Source: Ornithinibacillus contaminans
GTDB taxonomy: Bacteria; Bacillota; Bacilli; Bacillales; Amphibacillaceae
DNA length: 64,000 nt
Assembly (NCBI RefSeq): GCF_001038425.2
Contig: NZ_LDPV02000018.1
Span: forward strand, 1 to 64,000
Reading direction: 5' to 3'
The notes below the pieces were generated by a model that was not told the origin of the DNA, did no database searches, and saw only the letters and a program-made list of their open reading frames with translations. The number at the start of each line of letters is the position of its first letter. Position 1 is the stretch's first letter. Positions 1 to 9,314 of the stretch are shown piece by piece. The translations under genes and the position numbers were made by a program.

Positions 1-5
1 TACAC

Positions 6-1465
<1,460 letters not shown>

Positions 1466-1516
1466 TTTTATACATAGCCCCCTTTTTAACTCTTTACGAT
1501 GCTACTGGCGTCTTCA

Positions 1517-2785
1517 TCACTCCGCAAGGACCTTCGTCACGTTTTGAATGACAAACCCACTCTTTGGCAAACTTGGAATCCGATTCATGCTGTAATGCAG
1601 CTCCTGTTTTGGAACATCATAGTTAATCTTATTCACTAAGAAGTCCAAGCTTACCTTCATGACTTCTAGTGTTAGCCATTCCCCCGGACAACGATGACCG
1701 CGATAATAATCACCGCCACCTTGTGGAATGAAATCATAGAAATTATCCTCTCTTCCCTTAAATCGTTCCGGGTTAAACGTATATGGCTGATTCCACAATT
1801 TTTCATGGTGATTGGTTCCGTAAATATCCAGCAATACTAAATTTCCCTTTTTAAAATCGTGTCCGTTCCAGAGGAAATCTTCCCGTACAATTGCCATTAG
1901 AAATGGGAAAAACGGATAATAACGTCTTACTTCCTCGACAAATAGGTGGAGATACTCGTCTTTACCTAATAATAATTTTTCCTTTTCCTCCGGATGCTCG
2001 GATAATGCTAATGCACCAAAGGTAATATAAACGGCAACCGCTACGATTGGTCTTAGAATATTTAATAATTCCACTGCCACCAGTTGCTCGTGGAGCAATG
2101 TACCGTTTGTATCTTGGAACCAGCACATCTGGTAAAGAGCGGTATACTGAGGTACCTCAATTTGCCCATCTCGAACTTGTTGGACGATTTGCTTTAACCA
2201 GCCTTCCGTAGCATTTCGAGCAACTCTTCCCTTAAAATGCCTCGAACCAAGCGCACCTGCACCATCGAATAAAGCTTGCAACGCATTCGCACGTTTCCTA
2301 ATGTCATCCTTTGCTATTGGTACTCCAGCCCACTCACATGCTGCCTTCGTTAACACCTGTACCATTTCATCATAAACAACGACATTCTTTTGATCCAACC
2401 ACGTATCCACCGTATGATCTAAATGCCTTTTCACTATTTTATTCATATCCTCAAGGCGTTCTTTTGTCATGAGGCTCATAAATAATTCTTTTCGATACTG
2501 ATGGGTATCACCATCTGTTGTTTGAATCGCATGCTCCCCAAACAAGGTTTGACGAATCCGTTTTGGTGCAGCACCTTTCCGTATAAATTTTTCTCGATCA
2601 TAAAATATCTTCACTGCATCCTCCCCAGCAATACAAATTGCTTTTTTCCCTCCTAAAATACGTGTTTCAAAAATATCTCTCCCAAACCGATTTCGTCTAT
2701 TTGTTATAAAGTTATAGCCTTCCAGCAATAATTTCAACGTATTGTCAAAACCTTTATCTACCGGGATTTGCTCACGATATGGCAT
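1517..2785 (-). CDS. cypC: CYP152-family fatty-acid peroxygenase (P450)
   Basis: This is a soluble cytochrome P450 of the CYP152A type (B. subtilis CypC/YbdT, P450-BSbeta), which uses hydrogen peroxide to hydroxylate long-chain fatty acids at the alpha or beta carbon without a reductase. Visible marks are the ExxR pair in FVEEVRRYYP, the Arg-Pro pair in ILRPIVAVA that binds the substrate carboxylate and replaces the usual acid/alcohol pair, and the heme thiolate Cys in GHRCPGEW near residue 366. The length of 422 residues fits the family (417). The ATG at 2785 is chosen, with a weak GAGTG ribosome site; an in-frame GTG lies three codons upstream. The gene diverges from the CvfC-like gene. Confidence 0.95.
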   Translation of the reverse strand: MPYREQIPVDKGFDNTLKLLLEGYNFITNRRNRFGRDIFETRILGGKKAICIAGEDAVKIFYDREKFIRKGAAPKRIRQTLFGEHAIQTTDGDTHQYRKELFMSLMTKERLEDMNKIVKRHLDHTVDTWLDQKNVVVYDEMVQVLTKAACEWAGVPIAKDDIRKRANALQALFDGAGALGSRHFKGRVARNATEGWLKQIVQQVRDGQIEVPQYTALYQMCWFQDTNGTLLHEQLVAVELLNILRPIVAVAVYITFGALALSEHPEEKEKLLLGKDEYLHLFVEEVRRYYPFFPFLMAIVREDFLWNGHDFKKGNLVLLDIYGTNHHEKLWNQPYTFNPERFKGREDNFYDFIPQGGGDYYRGHRCPGEWLTLEVMKVSLDFLVNKINYDVPKQELHYSMNRIPSLPKSGFVIQNVTKVLAE

Positions 2786-2938
2786 GTTGTTCACTCGTTT
2801 CTAAATTGGTTAGTTTATCAATACTCTATTCTGCTTCAATATCAGTACTTATATGCCCTCTGCCAAACAACTTATTGGCTACGAATCATTCCCTTTGCTA
2901 AAATGGTTCATAATGACATGATTCCAGGGGGAATACGG

Positions 2939-4069
2939 ATGAAAATCGTATCAATCGAACCAACACCAAGTCCATATTCGATGAAAATTAATGTGAATGA
3001 GGAAATGCCTGATGGGAAAACAGAAAATTATAAGCTTGGAGATGACATAACAAAAGCCCCAAATTATATTCAGCAATTATTCACCATTGCTGGTGTAAAA
3101 GGAGTCTATCGCGTGATTGATTTTATTGCACTAGAACGCGATGCTAGGACGCCATGGGAGGAAATTTTGCCTGAGATACGGAATAAACTTGGCTCTATCG
3201 AAGAAAGCATTGATGAATCAACCCAAAATGAGTCCACAGTTGACGAGCATTATGGCGAAGTAAAAGTCTACCTGCAATTGTTCCGATATATCCCTACCCA
3301 GGTTAAACTTGAAGAAGGTGATACCGAAAAACGTTTCGGCCTACCGGAACGGTTTATGAATGCTGCGATTGAAGCATCAGCTGCTTCGGATAACATGCTG
3401 ATGGAACGAAAATGGGTAGAGCAAAGTCCACGTTATGGTGATTTGGAGGATATTGGTCAGGACGTTGTAGAGGAAATCTCTGCCGCATATGATATGGAAC
3501 GATTAAACGAATTAGTTCTATTTGCTTTGGCAAACAAGACCGCACCATCACCTTGGAAAAAAGTTACCCTAGACATGTTAGAAAATCCCGATTGGCGCGA
3601 ACGATATGCGGCTTTAGATCGAATGGATCCAACCATGGATGATTTGCCGGTTCTGGATAAAGCGCTGGATGATGTAAAAGCGTCCGTTCGCAGACTAGCG
3701 ACTGCTTATCTTGGTATGCTTGACAGTCCAGCAGTACTTCCATACCTTTACAAAGCACTTCAGGATAAAGCAATAAACGTAAGACGAACCGCTGGGGATT
3801 GTTTATCCGATTTAAGCTATAAAGAAGCAATGCCTGAAATGATAAAGACGTTGAAGGATTCGAGCAGACTTGTTCGTTGGCGTGCTGCTATGTTTTTATT
3901 TGAACTAGGTGATGAATCCGCAATTCCAGCGCTTCAGGGTGCAGAGAATGATCCCGAATTCGAAGTGCGAATGCAAGTGAAGATGGCCCTTGCCAGAATT
4001 CAAGGTGGAGAGGAAGCAAAAGGATCCATTTGGCATCAGATGACACAGTTAATTAATAAGGAAAAATAG
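2939..4069 (+). CDS. cvfC: CvfC/YpgR-like protein: Nfu N-terminal domain plus HEAT repeats
   Basis: This is a cytosolic 376-residue protein resembling S. aureus conserved virulence factor C and B. subtilis YpgR. Residues 1-85 look like an Nfu/NifU N-terminal domain (IEPTPSPYSMKI and the stretch around GVKGVYRVIDFIAL). The C-terminal half, from about residue 200, consists of PBS-lyase/HEAT-type helical repeats such as DVKASVRRLATAYLG and KAINVRRTAGDCL. The Nfu C-terminal CxxC domain is absent, so an iron-sulfur carrier role is unlikely and a protein-protein scaffold is more plausible. The start is set at 2939 because CAGGGGGAATACGG directly precedes it; longer frames would run into the divergent P450 gene. 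Confidence 0.85.
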   Translation: MKIVSIEPTPSPYSMKINVNEEMPDGKTENYKLGDDITKAPNYIQQLFTIAGVKGVYRVIDFIALERDARTPWEEILPEIRNKLGSIEESIDESTQNESTVDEHYGEVKVYLQLFRYIPTQVKLEEGDTEKRFGLPERFMNAAIEASAASDNMLMERKWVEQSPRYGDLEDIGQDVVEEISAAYDMERLNELVLFALANKTAPSPWKKVTLDMLENPDWRERYAALDRMDPTMDDLPVLDKALDDVKASVRRLATAYLGMLDSPAVLPYLYKALQDKAINVRRTAGDCLSDLSYKEAMPEMIKTLKDSSRLVRWRAAMFLFELGDESAIPALQGAENDPEFEVRMQVKMALARIQGGEEAKGSIWHQMTQLINKEK

Positions 4070-4075
4070 ACAAAG

Positions 4076-4106
4076 AAATAGCTGCCAAGCTAATTGGCAG
4101 CTATTT
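4076..4106. terminator. Bidirectional intrinsic terminator
   Basis: A 13-bp perfect stem (AAATAGCTGCCAA / TTGGCAGCTATTT) with a 5-nt loop sits between the converging CvfC-like and VOC genes. T-rich flanks exist on both strands, though the T-tracts are not long. Confidence 0.85.
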
Positions 4107-4505
4107 CTATTTTACTAGGATGGTTTTAATCCGTTCCGTTTCTTCCGTTTTGTCCAGATATTCAAAGAAACCAACAAGATTTCCCCAAGGATCTGAAAAG
4201 GTACCCCATTTCACCGGAACCTCTTCACGCGAAAAGATTTCAAAATCGGTAATGTTCAGCTCTTTAACCAAGCGTTCACGAACGCTGTCTATATCGTTTA
4301 CACCAAACCGTAAAGGACCGCTCCCCTTCGCAGGTTCACCTTCCCCTAATTGCACCCAACTACCTGGAACTATTTCCCACTCCGCAAATCCATCATGTGG
4401 TATAAAATCAGGCTCTTTTCCTAATAATAATTGATACCATGAAAGTCCTTTTTCAAACTCTGGTACTCTAATTTGGATAGTCATTTCAAATAGCAAGAAT
4501 CTCAT
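4107..4505 (-). CDS. VOC-superfamily (glyoxalase-fold) protein
   Basis: This single-domain vicinal-oxygen-chelate protein of about 130 residues has the beta-alpha-beta-beta-beta layout typical of the fold. IQIRVPEFEKGLSWYQLLLG forms the first strand and helix, and VKWGTFSDPWGNLVGFFEYL the last strand. Substrate and activity cannot be read from sequence; the family includes glyoxalases, dioxygenases and resistance proteins. The start is uncertain. GGAAGG abuts the ATG at 4505 with no spacing, so a TTG at 4496 or an ATG at 4484 may be used instead. The gene converges on the CvfC-like gene across a shared terminator. Confidence 0.85.
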   Translation of the reverse strand: MRFLLFEMTIQIRVPEFEKGLSWYQLLLGKEPDFIPHDGFAEWEIVPGSWVQLGEGEPAKGSGPLRFGVNDIDSVRERLVKELNITDFEIFSREEVPVKWGTFSDPWGNLVGFFEYLDKTEETERIKTILVK

Positions 4506-4552
4506 CCTTCCCTAATAGTAATAACTAACAATGATAAGTGAGGTTTTACAAG

Positions 4553-4891
4553 GTGAAGAAATTCGTAATTAAACTCTTATGCTGTTCACTGTTATCGTTT
4601 AGTGCCATTTCGATACATCCTACTGCCGAAATCACGCACGCAAAAAAAGAAGTTCCTCCTTATGCAAAATGGGGAAGACTCGCCATGCAAAAAACAAAGG
4701 AAAAATACCCAAATGCTAATATCGTTGACTATCTTCACGTTGGACGCGACAAGGGAAATAAGAATTCTACCGAAACATTTAAGCTATGGCTAGAAGCACC
4801 TGATAAAGAATTCGGTGTCTTTGTTGATATAACTTTTGATAACAAAACAGAGCAGATCATTGATGTAACCTTTCGCGAGGTCACAAGTTAA
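4553..4891 (+). CDS. Secreted DUF3889-type small protein
   Basis: This is a predicted exported protein of about 112 residues. The N-terminus KKFVIKLLCCSLLSFSAI is a signal peptide (Lys-rich start, hydrophobic core, then small residues and ITHAKKE as a likely cleavage region). The mature part PPYAKWGRLAMQKTKEKYPN followed by IVDYLHVGR matches the DUF3889 pattern of Bacillus YqzG/YhdC-like proteins, whose function is unknown. A GTG at 4553 is preferred because GTGAGG lies nine bases upstream; another in-frame GTG at 4538 would put that ribosome site inside the gene. No partner gene is evident. Confidence 0.75.
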   Translation: MKKFVIKLLCCSLLSFSAISIHPTAEITHAKKEVPPYAKWGRLAMQKTKEKYPNANIVDYLHVGRDKGNKNSTETFKLWLEAPDKEFGVFVDITFDNKTEQIIDVTFREVTS

Positions 4892-4945
4892 TGATAGTAA
4901 GAAATAAAACCGAATTTTTCTTCTACTTTGCTCTCTTTAGGAACG

Positions 4946-5659
4946 TCATCCAACATATTCGTTTAACTTCATTTCTTCCTGGCTGTTCACATCAAAAACA
5001 GCTTTTTTGAGCATTTCCTTTGTGAAGTCAGGAAATAACACATCCACGAAGCATAGTTCTGCCATCGAAGATTGCCATAGCAAAAAATTACTGACACGCT
5101 TTTCGCCACCGGTACGAATGACAAGATCCGGATCGGGTAGATTTTTCGTGTACAAATATTGCTCGAAAACAGCCTCATCCAAACAATCGATATCGAGTTG
5201 CTTTTCTTCCGCTTCTCGTATTACATGGCAGATCGCCTGTAAAATCTCTCTTCGACTACTATAGTTCAACGCAAAATTGACAATTAAGCCTGTATTGTCT
5301 TTCGTCTCTTCCATTGCCTTCGTTACCGCATCACGCGTTCCCTTTGGAAGATTCTCGATGTCTCCTGAAATATAAATCTTGATATTTCGCTTCATAAATT
5401 CTGGTAGTTTTTGTTTAAAAAACTTGATCGGTAAGCTCATCAAGTAATTTACCTCATCCTTTGGACGGCCCCAGTTCTCGGTTGAAAAAGCATACAGCGT
5501 GAGGATTTCAATCCCTAGTTCCGCACTAGCATCAATTATTTTTTCCATCGTTTGCGATCCCGCATAATGCCCTTCACTACGAGTCAAACCTCTACGCTTC
5601 CCCCATCTTCCATTTCCATCCATTATAATTGCGACATGCTTCGGAATAGTTGAAGTCAT
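4946..5659 (-). CDS. uppS: Undecaprenyl-diphosphate synthase family (UppS paralogue)
   Basis: This cis-prenyltransferase condenses isopentenyl diphosphate onto an allylic diphosphate, normally giving the C55 carrier for wall synthesis. The key motifs are HVAIIMDGNGRW with the catalytic Asp14, TLYAFSTENWGRP, and RTGGEKRVSNFLLWQ followed by MAELCF. The usual RTSGEQR and YAELYF are slightly altered here. At 237 residues it is near normal length. The housekeeping uppS of Bacillaceae sits beside cdsA and frr, so this copy, 15 bp behind a membrane-protein gene, is probably an accessory paralogue. Chain length is not predictable. AAAGGAGGAAG precedes the ATG. Confidence 0.9.
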   Translation of the reverse strand: MTSTIPKHVAIIMDGNGRWGKRRGLTRSEGHYAGSQTMEKIIDASAELGIEILTLYAFSTENWGRPKDEVNYLMSLPIKFFKQKLPEFMKRNIKIYISGDIENLPKGTRDAVTKAMEETKDNTGLIVNFALNYSSRREILQAICHVIREAEEKQLDIDCLDEAVFEQYLYTKNLPDPDLVIRTGGEKRVSNFLLWQSSMAELCFVDVLFPDFTKEMLKKAVFDVNSQEEMKLNEYVG

Positions 5660-5674
5660 TTGGTCTTCCTCCTT

Positions 5675-7135
5675 TTATAGCTCAAGTTCTTGAAGTCTCT
5701 CTACAACCTGCTGTTTCTTGAAATTGAATGACTGCCATGTATCAAGCTGCAAATAATCAATACTGTTTTTTCGGTCTTGTAAAATCATTCTCAAATCCGG
5801 GTAATTAGGATCTTGTTCATATAACGTGATTAGACCATCAATCCCGGAGTACGAAAGTGCATTTAAATAATATACATCTATTTTTCCTGTCTCTTCATAA
5901 CGATCTAAGTTGTTATCAACGATTATTTTTTCGATATTAACGACATTTAAACCGGTGTAGAAAATCAATCCAGCAATAATATAAAAATGTAGGATCGATA
6001 TTCTCTCAAGCCATACACGGATAAAGGTGTAGGCAAAAATCACAATTAGGAAGATCATAAACGTATGCGCTAAAATACGATCAACAGTGAACCCATATGC
6101 TGCCTCATACATACTTAATCGTTGATAAGCAGAAGTTAACATCACACCACTAGTAACCACTAACAGAGAATACATAAGCTTCATAAATAGCCTCATGGAA
6201 TGCTTCGTTTCCTTAACAAACTTCAAGCAAACAACCAGTAATGATAAGTTCACGATGGTAACAAACAATAATTCAAAAAATCCTCTTCTCGCATATTCTG
6301 CATACGTATAGTTCCCTACTAACGAATCTCCAAAAAAATATTTGAATTGGATGACCACAAATAAAACATAAACACTGTTAAGCAGTACTAAAATCGTCCC
6401 AGAAATGACGCTATCCCAGCTCGCTTCCTTCTTCCCAGCTTGCGTTGAATGAGCAACCTGCGCAACATACCTTTTCTGCAAAACCTGAAATACACAAAAA
6501 AACAAAAGCGTCATCAAAATAACTGCCACCACTCGTAAAATTCCTTCGATGAAATTAAGCTCTACAACAAATTTCGGTATTTCCATCATCAAGTCCCCGA
6601 ACACAGCGTCAGCAGACATTAATAAACTAGTGATAACCACTAACAATGGCAGCCCAATCAATAATCCTATGATAATGCGTTTAAACATTTTCACAGTTTT
6701 ATCACTCATGTTTTTGAACACTTTTCTTAACACTACTTTAATCAGCTTTTTACTATACTTAAACGTCTTGGAAAGCTTTCGCATTAACAAATTCAGGAAT
6801 AGAATTGACGACCAGTCAATATGGTTCGGCGATGTAATCAATACAATATGCACAAACACCAACACCGGAATGACGATGCTATTGAGCATGTAGAATGAAA
6901 GATTATCAAAAAACAAATAAGATGCCGATAATATCCAAATCATCACCATAAGAAGTATCCCAATTCGGCGATGCGTAAACGAAAGACCAAATCGGTAAAA
7001 TAGGACCGCGTAAAATATGGTTATAAATATGGGATAGGATATCCCGATTTCCCCATGAAAAAAGCTAATCTCAGCTGCAATTCCAAGTGCTAAACATAGT
7101 AAGAAAAAAAGTAATCGATTAGTGCTGTTTTTCAT
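5675..7135 (-). CDS. Polytopic membrane protein, DUF4173-like
   Basis: This 486-residue integral membrane protein has about ten or more hydrophobic segments, a basic cytoplasmic stretch near residues 118-150 (LSKTFKYSKKLIKVVLRKVF) and a soluble tail that ends around LDTWQSFNFKKQQVVERL. The tail, with EKIIVDNNLDRYEETGKIDV, resembles the DUF4173/DUF4153 group. No enzymatic function is known for that group. The uppS paralogue follows 15 bp downstream, so the two are likely one transcript, which hints at an envelope role. The ribosome site is weak (GGATGG). The family assignment rests on recalled pattern, not on a search. Confidence 0.7.
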   Translation of the reverse strand: MKNSTNRLLFFLLCLALGIAAEISFFHGEIGISYPIFITIFYAVLFYRFGLSFTHRRIGILLMVMIWILSASYLFFDNLSFYMLNSIVIPVLVFVHIVLITSPNHIDWSSILFLNLLMRKLSKTFKYSKKLIKVVLRKVFKNMSDKTVKMFKRIIIGLLIGLPLLVVITSLLMSADAVFGDLMMEIPKFVVELNFIEGILRVVAVILMTLLFFCVFQVLQKRYVAQVAHSTQAGKKEASWDSVISGTILVLLNSVYVLFVVIQFKYFFGDSLVGNYTYAEYARRGFFELLFVTIVNLSLLVVCLKFVKETKHSMRLFMKLMYSLLVVTSGVMLTSAYQRLSMYEAAYGFTVDRILAHTFMIFLIVIFAYTFIRVWLERISILHFYIIAGLIFYTGLNVVNIEKIIVDNNLDRYEETGKIDVYYLNALSYSGIDGLITLYEQDPNYPDLRMILQDRKNSIDYLQLDTWQSFNFKKQQVVERLQELEL

Positions 7136-7235
7136 TTTGTTTCACCATCCACTTAGTTATTCTATATACATCATTATTCTAGGTATGAACGCAAAAAAAT
7201 ACGCATATCCTACTAAATGCCGGGGAAAAAGCTTA

Positions 7236-7868
7236 TCATACGGATGCTTTTCTTCCCCAGCGATAGCCAATCCAACTTACTGGATACAAGATAATGGTTA
7301 ACAGCATACAAACAATGATAAAAGGTCCATTTAACAATGGCTGGAACCAATCCTGTGGGATAAGTTTAAACACGATCAAGTACATTAAAATAAGATTTGG
7401 AATGATAGCATATGTAAATGTCTTCCGTAATACCTTTAAGCCACCACTACCAAATTCCCGACCAATTTCATACCCCAAAAGGCCCCAAAACAGCATGTAA
7501 GCCAAAACAATAATCGACGGTACATCCGTTAACCTATCCCATAGAATCTCTATCCATTCTAGCTGATATACATTATAGGCTACCGTAAGTGCTATCCCAC
7601 CAAGAAACAGGATGACATTCAAGACAACAAATAAGATTTGCATCTTTTTCGCCGTTACTTTTGACTCTTGTTTCCAAATCGCTCCAATTTCTTCAGGTGT
7701 TCCTAACCGTTTGATAACTTCCTCGTAGCAATCTGCTTCCGGAAGATTTTCTTCCTGAACTAATTCATAAACATGCGATTTATATTCAGCCATTATTTGT
7801 TCTTTTTCAGGGTGTTTTCCAAGAACGTCCTCCAGCTCTTGGAAAAACCGCCAGACCCCAGTTTTCAC
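7236..7868 (-). CDS. HAAS-domain membrane protein (DUF1700-like)
   Basis: The N-terminal 75 residues ([20 protein letters not shown] to [13 protein letters not shown]) form a HAAS-type helical domain, followed by about four transmembrane segments. Such proteins are usually paired with PadR regulators and are thought to signal at the membrane; their mechanism is unknown. The start is placed at a GTG (7868) whose GTGA overlaps the TGA of padR, with GGGAG upstream. The longer in-frame ATG at 7919 would overlap padR by 55 bp. Translational coupling with padR is likely. Confidence 0.82.
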   Translation of the reverse strand: MKTGVWRFFQELEDVLGKHPEKEQIMAEYKSHVYELVQEENLPEADCYEEVIKRLGTPEEIGAIWKQESKVTAKKMQILFVVLNVILFLGGIALTVAYNVYQLEWIEILWDRLTDVPSIIVLAYMLFWGLLGYEIGREFGSGGLKVLRKTFTYAIIPNLILMYLIVFKLIPQDWFQPLLNGPFIIVCMLLTIILYPVSWIGYRWGRKASV

Positions 7869-8197
7869 GACTCGCTTCTCCCGATTAAATTGTTCATTAC
7901 TTGAACATATCGGTGCCATTCACTCGTTTTAGCTTCGAGCATTTCTCTACCCTCTGACGTAATCCGGTAATATTTACGCGCTGGACCTTTTTCTTGGTTT
8001 TGCCAGTAGCATTCAATATACTCTTGTTTTTCAAGCTTATGAAGCGCAGGATACAATGTCCCTTCCTTCATCTGAAGGTTATGCTCACTCCGCCGGTCCA
8101 TCTCCTTCACAAGCTCATAGCCATACATATCACGTTCATTTAACAACTGTAAAACAAGTAGGGATGTACTCCCTTTAACAAGCTCACGATCAAACAT
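7865..8197 (-). CDS. PadR-family transcriptional regulator
   Basis: This 110-residue winged-helix repressor has the PadR core: [20 protein letters not shown], then the [18 protein letters not shown] recognition region and the wing [12 protein letters not shown]. Short PadR proteins of this type normally control themselves and the membrane protein that follows, here the HAAS gene, which overlaps by 4 bp. A promoter with dyad-rich sequence lies just upstream (8231-8259). The ligand is unknown. Confidence 0.93.
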   Translation of the reverse strand: MFDRELVKGSTSLLVLQLLNERDMYGYELVKEMDRRSEHNLQMKEGTLYPALHKLEKQEYIECYWQNQEKGPARKYYRITSEGREMLEAKTSEWHRYVQVMNNLIGRSES

Positions 8198-8230
8198 ATT
8201 CTCACCTACCTAGAATTATTAGGTAACTAC

Positions 8231-8259
8231 ACTATATAGAATTACGAGGTATTTGTAAA
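8231..8259 (-). promoter_or_regulatory. Predicted sigma-A promoter of padR
   Basis: Minus strand: -35 TTTACA and -10 TATAGT separated by 17 bp, about 34 bp from the padR start. The spacer and the leader each contain a related word (TCGTAATTCTA and TAATAATTCTA), a possible direct-repeat operator for the PadR product. Confidence 0.6.
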
Positions 8260-8308
8260 GAGTTTTTTTAATGGACAGACGCGGGGCTGGGTTTGGAGCC
8301 GCAATGGG

Positions 8309-8480
8309 TTCGGGATTTCTCACCCGATGTTCGGGGTATTCCGCTGCAGGTTCGGGATATCCTTGGAAACTTCGGCACTTCTCCCACCATTTTCGGGATT
8401 CCTTCTTTGGTTCGGGATTACTAGCGCAAACTTCGGGATTACTTGAAAATGTTCGGCATAGCCCACGAATCGTTCGGGAT
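8309..8480. repeat. Array 1: nine TTCGG repeats at ~21-bp steps
   Basis: The word TTCGG(G/C) starts at 8309, 8330, 8351, 8371, 8392, 8411, 8432, 8452 and 8473, giving steps of 21, 21, 20, 21, 19, 21, 20 and 21. Each unit is a conserved half, TTCGGGAT or TTCGGCA followed by T/A-C-rich bases, then a variable half of about 11 bp. The region between padR (8197) and the VOC gene (8536) holds nothing else that I recognise. Open frames cross it on both strands only because 21 is a multiple of three, and the 19- and 20-bp steps shift the repeat between frames, which argues against coding. Confidence 0.9.
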
Positions 8481-8535
8481 AAAAACCTTTCCACGTTAAT
8501 CAGGTATTTACAGTAAAATTTTAATACTGCACTAC

Positions 8536-8937
8536 TTACGGATGATCTGGTGCTACTATCTCGACTTTAATTCGATCCGGATCCTCAAAATACACCGCAT
8601 AATGACTCTCGCCACCAGCATACGGATGCCTATCTTGATATAAAATAGAAACACCATTTTGTTTAAGTTGGTTTGTTATTTCATCCACGTGTTGCTTAGA
8701 GTCTGCATGAAAAGCGAGATGATTCAGTCCCACTCTACTACGATGATACGGCACATCCAAGAAGCGATCCTCTGTTTGAACAAAAACAATATAGGTATCG
8801 CCTAGCTTCCAGCTCTTCCCCTTTTCCCAACTCTGATACGGTTGGTAGCCAAGTTCTTCTAGTAACCAACCCCAAAATGCTATCGTTTTTTCTAAATTGG
8901 AGACGTTCATCTCCACATGATGCAGTAGACCTTTCAT
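8536..8937 (-). CDS. VOC-family protein (glyoxalase/dioxygenase fold)
   Basis: This 133-residue single-domain VOC protein has candidate metal ligands in place: His in LLHHVEMNV, His in GLNHLAFHA and Glu in DRIKVEIVAP, the His-His-Glu pattern of metal-bound family members. SHYAVYFEDPDRIKVEIV is typical of lactoylglutathione-lyase-like proteins of Bacillus. The real substrate is unknown. AGGAGG lies 9 bases before the ATG. The gene stands alone and is bracketed by the two 21-bp arrays, which is unusual. Confidence 0.88.
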   Translation of the reverse strand: MKGLLHHVEMNVSNLEKTIAFWGWLLEELGYQPYQSWEKGKSWKLGDTYIVFVQTEDRFLDVPYHRSRVGLNHLAFHADSKQHVDEITNQLKQNGVSILYQDRHPYAGGESHYAVYFEDPDRIKVEIVAPDHP

Positions 8938-9061
8938 CGAAAGTACCTCCTAGTTGTTAAGTGATAATCTTATAGTATTCGACTAATATTGCCAAAAATC
9001 CTCTTTATCGGTTAAAACAAATCACTTTGCTTGCGACGGACGGAACAACAGGTTCATGTGG

Positions 9062-9235
9062 TTCGGGCCTTATCGCTTGGTGTTCGGGATTTCTCTGGGG
9101 AAGTTCGGCACTACTCCCCTCTTGTCCGGGAATTCTGCCATGCTGTTCGGGATAACTTGCTTGGTTCGGGATATCACGTGGTGAGTTCGGGATTTCCCGC
9201 AAATGGTTCGGCACAACTAGCACAATCTTCGGCAT
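9062..9235. repeat. Array 2: nine TTCGG repeats at ~21-bp steps
   Basis: Starts are 9062, 9083, 9104, 9125 (degenerate TCCGGG), 9146, 9165, 9186, 9207 and 9228; the steps are 21 except one of 19. The unit is the same as in array 1, with the same two variants (TTCGGGAT and TTCGGCA). Both arrays also share TTCGGCACT(T/A)CTCCC and a TTCGGCATAGC unit close to the right end, so they look homologous. It fills most of the 378-bp gap between the VOC gene and the SulP terminator. Confidence 0.9.
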
Positions 9236-9274
9236 AGCTTACCCACAGTCAGGAACGCATCCCCTCAACATCAA

Positions 9275-9306
9275 CAAAAAAAGAGAGCTAACCCAAGTTA
9301 ACTCTC
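9275..9306 (-). terminator. Terminator of the SulP gene
   Basis: On the minus strand GAGAGTTAAC and GTTAGCTCTC form a stem around a short loop, followed by TTTTTTT. It lies directly after the stop of the SulP transporter gene. Confidence 0.85.
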
Positions 9307-9314
9307 CACAAACC

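Noticed and set aside
4120-4434. 104-codon plus-strand frame opposite the VOC gene
   Set aside because: It is antisense to a gene with clear fold features and lacks a ribosome site.
8309-9235. CRISPR array
   Set aside because: The conserved word is only about 8-10 bp and the variable part about 11 bp; real repeats and spacers are each roughly 25-40 bp and repeats are nearly identical. No cas genes are present.
8219-9237. Open frames of 68-91 codons on both strands through the TTCGG arrays
   Set aside because: They exist because the 21-bp period keeps any frame open. The 19- and 20-bp steps move the repeat into other frames, there are no good ribosome sites, and both strands look equally open.
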